DNA from: CAZSAT01 sp964604675
Lineage (GTDB): Bacteria; Myxococcota_A; UBA796; CAJQPC01
DNA: 25,627 nt
Assembly (NCBI GenBank): GCA_964604675.1
Contig: CAZSAT010000098.1
Location: forward strand, 1 to 25,627
Reading direction: 5' to 3'
The notes under the pieces were generated by a model, which did not search any database, was not told the DNA's origin, and worked only from the letters and a program-made list of their open reading frames with translations. Below, in pieces: positions 15,138-22,919 of the stretch; position 1 is the stretch's first letter; every line of letters starts with the position of its first letter. The position numbers and the translations under genes are program-made.

Positions 15138-17395
15138 GGCTGCACCTCCACGTGGGTCTCGATGCGGTTCAGGGCGAGGTCCTTGGCCACGACGACCACC
15201 TCGCTCCACCAGCCCGGGAGGAGCACCTCCAGCTCGTCGCTGTCGAGGTGTTCCTCGCTACGCAGGTCGATCCGAACGCGCTCGTCTGGATGACCCACAC
15301 CGAAGACGTGCACGCTCCGCAGCGGCTCGTCCAGCGCGAGCCAGACCACGGTGCCACCGGCGCTGAGCCAGGCCTCGGCCTCGATCTCGGGCTCGCTCGA
15401 GTCGATCTCGATCGTCTCGATGTGGCGGAGCACCCGGCCGTCGTCCAGGGTCACGAACACCGGCACCTCCAGGCTGCCGTCCTGCACGTTCCGCGGCACG
15501 AGGAAGCGGTGGTACCAGCGGCTGCGCCGATCGTCCCAGCGGAGCCCCACGACCTCGCCCCACGGGAAGGCGGCGACCACGCTGCGCGCGTCGGCGGGGG
15601 CGCTCACCGTCAGCAGGGGGTCGCCCGGCCGCATCTGAGGACGACTGACCGAGGTGCTGGTGGCCGGTTCCAGGGTCACGCCAGCCGGCGTCTCGAGGGT
15701 CTGTCGGAGCGAGAGCACCCGTCCGCTCGGGTTCACCACGCGGTCCTCCACGGCCACGAAGCTCGTGTAGGCGGTCAGCAGGCTGTAGGCGAGCGCGAGC
15801 TCGGTGATGTCGTCCTCGACGTCGGTGACGCGGCCCCAGAGCTGGTACCGCTCCAGCTGCTCGACCTGCTGGCGTGCCCAGGCGCTCGCGATGGCGTCGC
15901 CGTCCACGAGGTCGAGGTCCACGGTCTCGGAGTACGGTCCCGACCCCGTCCGGCCCTTGACCGTGACCGTGGCGAGGTCACCCTCGTAGCGACCCGTGAC
16001 CCGGATCGGTTGTCCGCTGAAGACGTCCGGGACCTGCGCCGGCGCGAGATCGAAGACCTCGGCGGCGCCGAAGTCCAGGGTGATGTCGGTCAGCACGGGC
16101 GCGTCGATGCGGTCGTAGAACCGCTGCACCGCGTCTTCCGGAGACTCGTCCAGCAGCACGTAGGTGACGTCACCCCGTCCCACGTCCGCCAGCTGATCGA
16201 GCAGGTAGCGGTTCACGCTGCCGCCGAGCCCGAAGGAGAAGAGCCGTGCGTCCCCCAAGCGATCGTCGACCGCTGCCAGGATCTGCCGCTCGTTGCCGAT
16301 GTACCCGTCGGTCATCAAGCACACGATGCGCTCGCGCTCGTCGCTCGGCCCGTAGCCAAGGGCCGCCTCGATGCCCGCGAGCATGTGCGTGCCGCCCATG
16401 CCCGAGAAGCTGTCGACGTAGTCGTGGGCACGCCGGAGGTTGGCGGGGGTCGCGCGGAGCGGCTCGGGGCTCATCTTGCTCGCGGTCTCCGAGAAACGGA
16501 GCACCTGGAAGGTGTCGTGAGGCCGGAGGTTGGCGAGGGCCTCGCGCATGGCGGCCTTGGCCATGTCGAGGGGCACGCCGGACATCGAACCGGAGTTGTC
16601 GACGACGAAGATCAGCTCGCGCGGCACCACCTCGCTGTCGTCGACCGCGTCTTGCGGCTCGAGCAGGAGCGAGAAGTGCTCGCCGTCGCCCAACAGAGCC
16701 GCTTCGGGCGCGTCGGTGTCGAGGTCGAAGCGAACGACGACGTCGCGATCCGCGCGGAGGTCGTCCAGGCCGACCCAGGCCTGGTCGCCATCGACCTGAA
16801 CGGTCAGCTCGTCATGGCTCGGGCTCTCCACGTTCGCGAGCGGCACGCCGAACACCGCGTCGATCGCGATGTCCACTCGATGCCCCGTGTCGCCGCTCGT
16901 GTGTCCGGTGACCAGGGCCTGGGCCTGGGGCTCCTCCCCGGTGAGGAAGCGGGGGCCGACCACGAGCGGGTACTCGAAGCTGTACACGCCGTCCTCGTAG
17001 GTCAGGGGCTGCACCACGTGGAGGAGCACCTCCACGTCCTCCCCCGGCGGGAGGTTCGCGATCGACTGTGTGAAGACGTTCGGGCGCTCCTGCTCGGTGA
17101 GGCTCGCAGCCAGCCCGGCGTCCCGAGCGTCCTCGTAGATCTGGCGGGCGTCGGCCTTGCGTTCGATCCGGGCCCGCACCAACCGTTCACCCATGCGAAA
17201 CGCCGCTGCGTCGACGGCGGCGTCCTGGTGCAGCGGGAAGGTGTAGGTGCCCTCGATCGCTTGCTGGTGGGGGTTCGTCCACACCTGCGTGATGGTGAGC
17301 TCCGCGTAGGGGCCACGGATCCGTGCGTCGACGGAGGTGGTCTCGACGAACAAGGCGGCCTGCACGGTGGGGGCGAGGGCGAGGAGCACGGACAT
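15125..17395 (-). CDS. Secreted VIT and VWA domain protein
   Basis: ATG 17395 has GGAGG four bases upstream and gives 756 residues; the longer open frame is shadow. Residues 1-13 (MSVLLALAPTVQA) look like a short Sec signal, without basic residues. The VIT domain spans about 18-135 (AELTITQVWTNPHQQAIEGTYTFPLHQDAAV...RERKAD...EQERPNVFTQSI). The VWA domain runs from about 258 to 430 with a complete MIDAS start, VVDNSGSMSG (Asp266, Ser268, Ser270), then GGTHMLAG and MTDGYIGN. The C-terminal part is beta-rich. VIT-VWA proteins (inter-alpha-inhibitor heavy-chain type) bind ligands through a metal ion; bacterial versions are surface or sortase-associated, but no C-terminal anchor is seen here. It heads a probable three-gene unit with the propeller and lectin genes. 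Confidence 0.9.
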   Translation of the reverse strand: MSVLLALAPTVQAALFVETTSVDARIRGPYAELTITQVWTNPHQQAIEGTYTFPLHQDAAVDAAAFRMGERLVRARIERKADARQIYEDARDAGLAASLTEQERPNVFTQSIANLPPGEDVEVLLHVVQPLTYEDGVYSFEYPLVVGPRFLTGEEPQAQALVTGHTSGDTGHRVDIAIDAVFGVPLANVESPSHDELTVQVDGDQAWVGLDDLRADRDVVVRFDLDTDAPEAALLGDGEHFSLLLEPQDAVDDSEVVPRELIFVVDNSGSMSGVPLDMAKAAMREALANLRPHDTFQVLRFSETASKMSPEPLRATPANLRRAHDYVDSFSGMGGTHMLAGIEAALGYGPSDERERIVCLMTDGYIGNERQILAAVDDRLGDARLFSFGLGGSVNRYLLDQLADVGRGDVTYVLLDESPEDAVQRFYDRIDAPVLTDITLDFGAAEVFDLAPAQVPDVFSGQPIRVTGRYEGDLATVTVKGRTGSGPYSETVDLDLVDGDAIASAWARQQVEQLERYQLWGRVTDVEDDITELALAYSLLTAYTSFVAVEDRVVNPSGRVLSLRQTLETPAGVTLEPATSTSVSRPQMRPGDPLLTVSAPADARSVVAAFPWGEVVGLRWDDRRSRWYHRFLVPRNVQDGSLEVPVFVTLDDGRVLRHIETIEIDSSEPEIEAEAWLSAGGTVVWLALDEPLRSVHVFGVGHPDERVRIDLRSEEHLDSDELEVLLPGWWSEVVVVAKDLALNRIETHVEVQPWTP
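15145..15149 (-). promoter_or_regulatory. Shine-Dalgarno that decides the TTG start at 15137
   Basis: On the minus strand GGAGG lies inside the end of the VIT-VWA gene, 7 bases before TTG 15137. It supports translation of the propeller from a rare start that overlaps the upstream stop. Confidence 0.6.
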
Positions 17396-17539
17396 GGAGC
17401 CTCCGTTTCGGTTGGGTGCCGCAGGGAGCGTTCGCAAGCTGCGTGCCAGCTCCGCCACGCGCGCCCGCGTGAGGTCATCTGCTGGAAGTAGAAGCGCCGC
17501 TGTCGTGGCGAGACCACGGGGTCCTGTCGGTCGGATGGG

Positions 17540-17571
17540 GGATCGCGTTCGGATCGCACTCAAGGGATCGC
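17540..17571 (+). repeat. Three direct GGATCGC heptamers upstream of the REC-HD-GYP gene
   Basis: GGATCGC occurs at 17540, 17551 and 17565, start-to-start steps of 11 and 14 bases, so the first two fall on one face of the helix. They lie 24-55 bases before ATG 17595 in the 199-base divergent gap (17396-17594). They could bind a regulator, possibly of the two-component pathway itself. I see nothing else clear in this gap. Confidence 0.3.
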
Positions 17572-17594
17572 TTCCCGTTCCCGATCGTCTGGGC

Positions 17595-18632
17595 ATGCAA
17601 CCGCTCGTGCTCATCGCCGACGACGAACGCGTCGTGCGCACTTGCCTGGCTCGGCTCGCCGAGACGGCCGGCTTCCGCGTCGCTCTGGCAGAGGACGGGG
17701 TGGAGGCCCTCGTCGCAGCCCGGCACGAGGCGCCCGACATCGTGGTCACCGACCTGCACATGCCGCGTCTGTGTGGTCGCCAGCTGCTTCGTCGGCTGAG
17801 GGCGCTGCCGGACATGAAGGGCGTGCCCATCCTCGTCGCGACGGCCGACGAGACCCGCAGGACCAAGATCGAGCTCCTGGCGGCTGGGGCGGACGACTTC
17901 CTGGTGAAGCCCGTGGACGGCGCGGAGTTCCGCGCACGGCTGCAGGCCCGTTCGCGTCGCGTGGCGGCGCCGGCCCCGGTGCCCTCGGCCGGCCGAAAGG
18001 AGTGGGAGCGCGAGCGGTCGGAGCTCTACCGGCTCATCACCTGCTTGTGCGCCGCCATGGAGCGGAGCGGGGATCACCGACCCGTCGATCTGGTCACGCA
18101 CATCCAGCGCGTCGGAGCGCTCGCTGCGATGATCGCCGAGGGCGCCGGCATCGCGGCCACCGCGGTGGGCCAGATCCGCCGCTACGCCGGCCTGCACGAT
18201 GTGGGCAAGGTGGCGCTCCCCGACGGGTTGGTGCGGACCGTGCGCCCCTACACGCCCGAGCAGCGCCTGGGGATGGCGCGCCACACGGTCGAAGGCGCCG
18301 AGCTGCTCCGCTGGACCGGCTTGCCGGAACTCGCCAGCAACATCGCCCTGTGCCACCATGAGCGCTGGGACGGCGGCGGCTACCCCTTCGGTCTGGTCGG
18401 AGCCTCCATTCCCCTCGAGGCGCGGGTGGTGAGCGTGGCGGACGCGGTCGACGGGATGATGACTCCGAAGCCGTGGCGTGATGGGCTGGTCAGCCCGGAC
18501 GAGCTGGATGAGGAGCTGGCCGCCCTGGCTGGCTCCCAGCTGGATCCGAAGCTGGTGGCGGCGGCACGCGAGCGTGCGCCGGACATCGTGGAGATCTACC
18601 GAAGGCCGACCTGGGAGCGAGCGCTGGCGTGA
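17595..18632 (+). CDS. Response regulator with HD-GYP cyclic di-GMP phosphodiesterase output
   Basis: ATG 17595 starts MQPLVLIADDE, the normal beginning of a receiver domain, and gives 345 residues; an upstream in-frame ATG (17535) would add 20 residues and has no better ribosome site. The receiver has acidic residues 9-11, phospho-acceptor Asp53 (VVTDLHMP), and Lys105 in FLVKPVDG. A linker helix leads into the HD-GYP domain: THIQRVG (His169), YAGLHDVGK (His201-Asp202, Lys205), then ALCHHERWDGGGYP (His254, His255, Gly262-Tyr263-Pro264). HD-GYP enzymes linearise cyclic di-GMP with a metal centre. The middle motif reads GGGYP rather than the common GTGYP. The stop overlaps the GTG of the hybrid kinase gene, so this is its likely phosphotransfer target. 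Confidence 0.93.
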   Translation: MQPLVLIADDERVVRTCLARLAETAGFRVALAEDGVEALVAARHEAPDIVVTDLHMPRLCGRQLLRRLRALPDMKGVPILVATADETRRTKIELLAAGADDFLVKPVDGAEFRARLQARSRRVAAPAPVPSAGRKEWERERSELYRLITCLCAAMERSGDHRPVDLVTHIQRVGALAAMIAEGAGIAATAVGQIRRYAGLHDVGKVALPDGLVRTVRPYTPEQRLGMARHTVEGAELLRWTGLPELASNIALCHHERWDGGGYPFGLVGASIPLEARVVSVADAVDGMMTPKPWRDGLVSPDELDEELAALAGSQLDPKLVAAARERAPDIVEIYRRPTWERALA

Positions 18633-21600
18633 GCTTCGACCCGGTCCCGGGGGCACGGCTCGGACCATGGCGTCTCGTGGGATCGCTCGGGTCTGGGGCC
18701 TTCGCCGCCACATGGGCCGTGAGCGGACCCGATGGCGAGCCGGCTGCGGTGAAGCTCCTCGATCGGGCGCCGGGCGAAGAGCTGCGCGCCCTCTCGCGGG
18801 TGTGCCATCCCTGCGTGGTCGGCGTGCAGGGCTTCGGCACGGTTCCGACCCACTACCTCGTGCTGGATCTCGTCGCGGGTCGGACCTTGACGCGGGTCAT
18901 CCAGGCCGGCCCGCACAGCGACGATCAGGTGGTGGCCGTCCTCGCGCCACTCGCCGATGCGCTCGCCGCGGTGCACGGCGCAGGCGTGGTGCACGGCGAC
19001 GTGAAGCCCGACAACGTGCTCTTGTCGGACACGGGGCTGCCGGTGTTGGTGGACTTCGGCATGGCTGGTCACCGGCTCGGCGGCACCCTGACCTGGGCGT
19101 CGCCAGAGCGCACCCGCGGCGAGCCCAGCTCGCCAGCAGGGGACGTGCATGCGCTCGGCCTGCTCGCCTGGACCCTGCTGCACGGCTCGCTTCCCTTCGC
19201 GGATGATGGCGTGACCCGAGCGATGTTGAGGCGCCGAACCGAGCAACCGGTGCCCACGAGGGGCGCGCCCTGGCTTCGCGAGCTGATCGCATCGCTGCTG
19301 AGCGTCGTGCCCGCCGATCGGCCCTCGGCGGCTCAGGTCGCGACCCGCCTCGCCGACCGCGGCGCCGTGCTTCCGAGCGTGGGCGTCGACCTCGTGGCGC
19401 GTCGCCTGGCGAGCGTGCACGTGCAGCGGCCTGGGGTTCAGCCGTCGCTGGACCGCTGGATCCTGGTCGGGGGCAGGCTCGCGCTCGTGGGAGGACGGCA
19501 GCTCGGCAAGAGCCACGCGCTCGCCTGGGCGGCGCGCGAAGCCGGCGCTCGCGGGCGCGTGTTGGCACGGCTCGAGGGTGAGTGGGGGGCCGTGCAGGCC
19601 CTGCTCGACGATCCCGATCTCTGCAGCACCACGGTGCGCTTGCCCGCGGAGCCCGACCCCGCGCTGCGGGCTGCGCTGGTGGCCACCCACCTCCAGGAAC
19701 ACGGTCGTCCCGGCATGGTGGTGGTGGTGGACGACCTCGAGTCGGCGGGGCAGGCGACCCGTCAGGTGGTGCGGGCCCTCGCTGAGCGCACGTCCGTGCC
19801 GCTGTTGGTGACGGCCGTCGACCCACCCGAAGGGTTCGAGAGCGTCACCTTGGCGCCCTGGGCTCGAGCGGATCTCGGCGCCTTGATCGACCGGGGACTG
19901 GGCTCCGTGGCCTCGCGCGATGCCTTGCTCGACGAGCTGGAGGGCTTCTGTGAGGGCCGCCCCGGTGCGGCTGTGCGCTTGTTGCTCGAGGGCGTGCGGA
20001 CCGAGGGGCTCCTCGTGCGGGACCACCGCTGGCTCCTGGATCGCGAGGCCGTCGTGACGGCGCGTCAGCGCGCGTCGGCTCCGCTGCCGCTGCTGTCCGA
20101 GGCTGCCCGTGCGGTCGCGTCGGTGCTGGGGGCCACCCCTCGTCCGCTCGATCGGGCGGCGCTGGCGCATGGTCTGGGGCTCGACCAGCAGGTCGCGGCC
20201 GACGCGGTCGGCCAGCTGGCCGACGCTCACCTCGTGGAGATCCGTGGCGCCTCCCTCGTGCTCCGGCCGTCGGCTCGCGCCAGCGTTCAGGCGGCGGTGC
20301 CGCCGGACCCACACGCGTGGCGCGTCCTCGTCCGCCTGCTTCGATCGGCCGAGGCCGGCGCCGTCGAGCTCGCCCCCGCGCTCGGCGGTGCGGGCGACGT
20401 CGAGGGCCTCGTGGCCCTCGCACCCGAAGCGGTGGCGCAAGCACGTGCCTTGGACGCCTCGGAGGCGGTGGCGCTGGCGCGCGGGCTCCGGTCCGCCGCG
20501 GACCATCCCGTGCTCGAGCGCTGCCTCCTGCAGGCCCTCGCAGGCGCCGACGCCCACGAGGAGGTGGTGCAGCGAGGGCTCCTGCACCTGGAAGCTCATC
20601 CGGACGACCTGGACGTCGTCGTGGTCGTCGCCCATGCCCTCGTGCTCCTCGACGACCCGAAGGCGGGGCTCGAGCTGCTCGGTGACCGCGGCGACATCCG
20701 CAGCCTGGCCGTGCGTGCCCTGGCCTGGGCACGGCAAGGGCAACCCGAGGCGGCGCGCGCTCTCGAGCTACCCGCACCGCCGGCGTCGGCCGAGCTGCTG
20801 GACGCGTGGTTCGACCTTCGGGTGCAGCTGGCCCAGTGCCTGTCGGCGGATGGCGACCTCGCTGGAGCTTTGCGCGTCGCGACGGTCGAGTCGGAGGTCG
20901 GTGCGGGGACGGTCGGCAGGGCCAAGCTGCTGGCCGTGCGGGGCAGGGTGCTGTTCCAGGATGGGAGCATCCGCTCCGCTGCGGAGGCGTTCCTCGCGGC
21001 TGCCGATTCGGGCAGCGGGCTGGCCCCGCGCCAGAGCGCCATCGTGCTCAACAACGCGGCGGCCGCGCTGTACTTGTCCGGAGAGCGCGACGAGGCGATC
21101 GCGAGCTGGGAGCAGGCCACGCTGCGCTTCGAGCGCATGGGGTACGACACGGGCGTCGTGCTCTCGCAGGTGAACCTGTCCAATGCCCTGCGGGAGGACG
21201 GCCGCTGGGAGCGCGCGAGGCAGTGCGGTGTCCGTGCCTGGGAGCTCGCCAGGGAGCTCGGCCTCTTCGGGCATGCGGTGACGGCCGCGGGCAACCTGGG
21301 CGACCTGGGCATGGTGCGCGGCCGGTGGGTCGATGCGGAGAGCTGGTACAGCCGTGCGGATCAGCTCTCGGAGCAACACGGGCTGACTGCGGCACGGGTG
21401 GAGAACGCCCGGCGCCGCGCCGAGCTTGCGCTCCGTCGCGGCGACGACGACGCCGAACAGCGCACGCGCCACGCCGTCGACGTGGCCGCGGAACAGGCGG
21501 ACGCGCTCGAGCATGCCCTGGCTTCCGCCTTGATGGCCCTGTGTGCGGCGCGCGCGCACGCTCCGCTCGACGCACACGTGACCGCTGCGATCGAGCCGCT

Positions 21601-22909
21601 GCGGGAACGTGGCGCGGCCCGTGAGCTCGCGCGTGCCCGCTGTTGGGTCGCCGAGGCCCTCGGGGAGGCCGGCCGAACCACCGAGGCGCTCGCGGTCGCA
21701 CGCCGCGCGCTGGCCTACGCGCGGGAGGTGGGTGACGTGCCTGTCCGGCGCCACGCCGAGGCGATCGAGTCGCGCGTCCAGGCGGTGGCGCACGCCGCCC
21801 TCCGGGACCCGAGGGCCGACAGGCTGCTGGACCTCGCCGTCGAGGTCACCCGCGAGACCGACACCAAGGCGCTGCTGGCCCGTGTTGCATCGGCCACGCT
21901 CGCCGTGGTCGGTGCGGAGCGCGCGTTCGTCTACCTGCTCGTCGATGGGGCACCCCAGCTGATGGCCTCGGAGGGGCAGAACCTGGAACCCGGACCCAGC
22001 CGGTCCATCCTCCAGCGCGCCCTGGACGGGCGTGAGGTGGTGGCCACCGACGTGGAGGAGCGCGGGGACCTCCAGGCGGCGTCCAGCGTTCGGCGGATGG
22101 AGCTGCGCGCGGCGCTCTGCCTGCCGATCTCCGATCACGGCGAGGTCCTTGGCGCCATCTACGCCGACAGCACGCAGGCCGGCGAGCGGGAGCTCCACCA
22201 GATGGCCCGGCTCCTGCGTGCCCTGGCGTCGCAGGCAGCGGTGGCCGTCTTGAATGCGCGCCGCCTGCAGCTGACGTCGGAGCGGGCGCGCGAGCTCGCC
22301 GAGCTGGCGCACGACCTGCGCGCACCGCTCTCCTGCGTGACCATGCTCCTCGAGGCCTTCCGCGATCGCCCTGAGCCCTGGTTCCACCAGCTCTCGAGCG
22401 ACCTCTCGGAGCTGGCCCAGCGAGGTCAGGACATGATCACGGAGCACCTGAGTCCAGACGAGCGATCGGCGGAGCTGCTCGACCTGCTGGCCGTCACCCG
22501 TCGCTGCCTGGCGCTGACCGAACCCCTGGCTGCGGCGCGGGGCGTGCGCTTGCAGGCGGAGGGCGACGCGTTGCAGGTGCTTGCCTCCGGCGTGCAGGTC
22601 GCGCGTGTGATCGACAACCTGGTCGGCAACGCGTTGAAGTACGCCCCTCCGGACTCGACGGTGGCGGTGCGCATCGTGGCCGAAGCCTCCGATGCCTTGG
22701 TGCTCATCAGCGATCGTGGGCCGGGAATCCCGGCCGCCGCACAGCAACGGATCTTCGAGTTCGGCTACCAGGCTCCCGGAGCCGCCGAGGGCTTCGGCCT
22801 GGGGCTCGCTGCCACCCTGCGCATCGTGCGGCGGCTCGGCGGAGACCTCGCGGTCAGGGCGCGTGACGGTGGCGGCACCGTGGTCGAGGTCCGGCTGCCG
22901 CGCGCCTGA
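18629..22909 (+). CDS. Hybrid Ser/Thr kinase - AAA ATPase - TPR - GAF - histidine kinase
   Basis: GTG 18629 overlaps the previous stop (GTGA) and gives 1426 residues. Residues 10-245 are a Hanks-type kinase: GSGAFAATW (21-29), Lys42, VHGDVKPDN (121-129, catalytic Asp124), DFG at 142-144. The HRD arginine is Gly and the activation segment is short, so it is a non-RD kinase. Residues about 258-500 are an AAA_16/STAND-like ATPase with Walker A GGRQLGKS (288-295) and Walker B VVVVDDL (364-370). About 570-1050 is TPR-like helical repeat. About 1068-1212 is a GAF domain. The end is a histidine kinase: LAHDLRAP with His1228, N-box NLVGNALKY (Asn1334), DRGPGIP, GFGLGL. This order is known in cyanobacterial HstK-like and myxobacterial proteins. 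No membrane segment is seen. It likely phosphorylates the neighbouring REC-HD-GYP protein. Confidence 0.93.
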   Translation: MSFDPVPGARLGPWRLVGSLGSGAFAATWAVSGPDGEPAAVKLLDRAPGEELRALSRVCHPCVVGVQGFGTVPTHYLVLDLVAGRTLTRVIQAGPHSDDQVVAVLAPLADALAAVHGAGVVHGDVKPDNVLLSDTGLPVLVDFGMAGHRLGGTLTWASPERTRGEPSSPAGDVHALGLLAWTLLHGSLPFADDGVTRAMLRRRTEQPVPTRGAPWLRELIASLLSVVPADRPSAAQVATRLADRGAVLPSVGVDLVARRLASVHVQRPGVQPSLDRWILVGGRLALVGGRQLGKSHALAWAAREAGARGRVLARLEGEWGAVQALLDDPDLCSTTVRLPAEPDPALRAALVATHLQEHGRPGMVVVVDDLESAGQATRQVVRALAERTSVPLLVTAVDPPEGFESVTLAPWARADLGALIDRGLGSVASRDALLDELEGFCEGRPGAAVRLLLEGVRTEGLLVRDHRWLLDREAVVTARQRASAPLPLLSEAARAVASVLGATPRPLDRAALAHGLGLDQQVAADAVGQLADAHLVEIRGASLVLRPSARASVQAAVPPDPHAWRVLVRLLRSAEAGAVELAPALGGAGDVEGLVALAPEAVAQARALDASEAVALARGLRSAADHPVLERCLLQALAGADAHEEVVQRGLLHLEAHPDDLDVVVVVAHALVLLDDPKAGLELLGDRGDIRSLAVRALAWARQGQPEAARALELPAPPASAELLDAWFDLRVQLAQCLSADGDLAGALRVATVESEVGAGTVGRAKLLAVRGRVLFQDGSIRSAAEAFLAAADSGSGLAPRQSAIVLNNAAAALYLSGERDEAIASWEQATLRFERMGYDTGVVLSQVNLSNALREDGRWERARQCGVRAWELARELGLFGHAVTAAGNLGDLGMVRGRWVDAESWYSRADQLSEQHGLTAARVENARRRAELALRRGDDDAEQRTRHAVDVAAEQADALEHALASALMALCAARAHAPLDAHVTAAIEPLRERGAARELARARCWVAEALGEAGRTTEALAVARRALAYAREVGDVPVRRHAEAIESRVQAVAHAALRDPRADRLLDLAVEVTRETDTKALLARVASATLAVVGAERAFVYLLVDGAPQLMASEGQNLEPGPSRSILQRALDGREVVATDVEERGDLQAASSVRRMELRAALCLPISDHGEVLGAIYADSTQAGERELHQMARLLRALASQAAVAVLNARRLQLTSERARELAELAHDLRAPLSCVTMLLEAFRDRPEPWFHQLSSDLSELAQRGQDMITEHLSPDERSAELLDLLAVTRRCLALTEPLAAARGVRLQAEGDALQVLASGVQVARVIDNLVGNALKYAPPDSTVAVRIVAEASDALVLISDRGPGIPAAAQQRIFEFGYQAPGAAEGFGLGLAATLRIVRRLGGDLAVRARDGGGTVVEVRLPRA

Positions 22910-22919
22910 GCCGCGCCTC

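Noticed and set aside
14891..17491. Plus-strand frame of 866 codons opposite the VIT-VWA gene
   Set aside because: Antisense shadow; the VIT and MIDAS motifs on the minus strand explain the region.
18596..20743. Minus-strand frame of 715 codons within the hybrid kinase
   Set aside because: Opposite a kinase and ATPase with complete motifs; product has no recognisable features.
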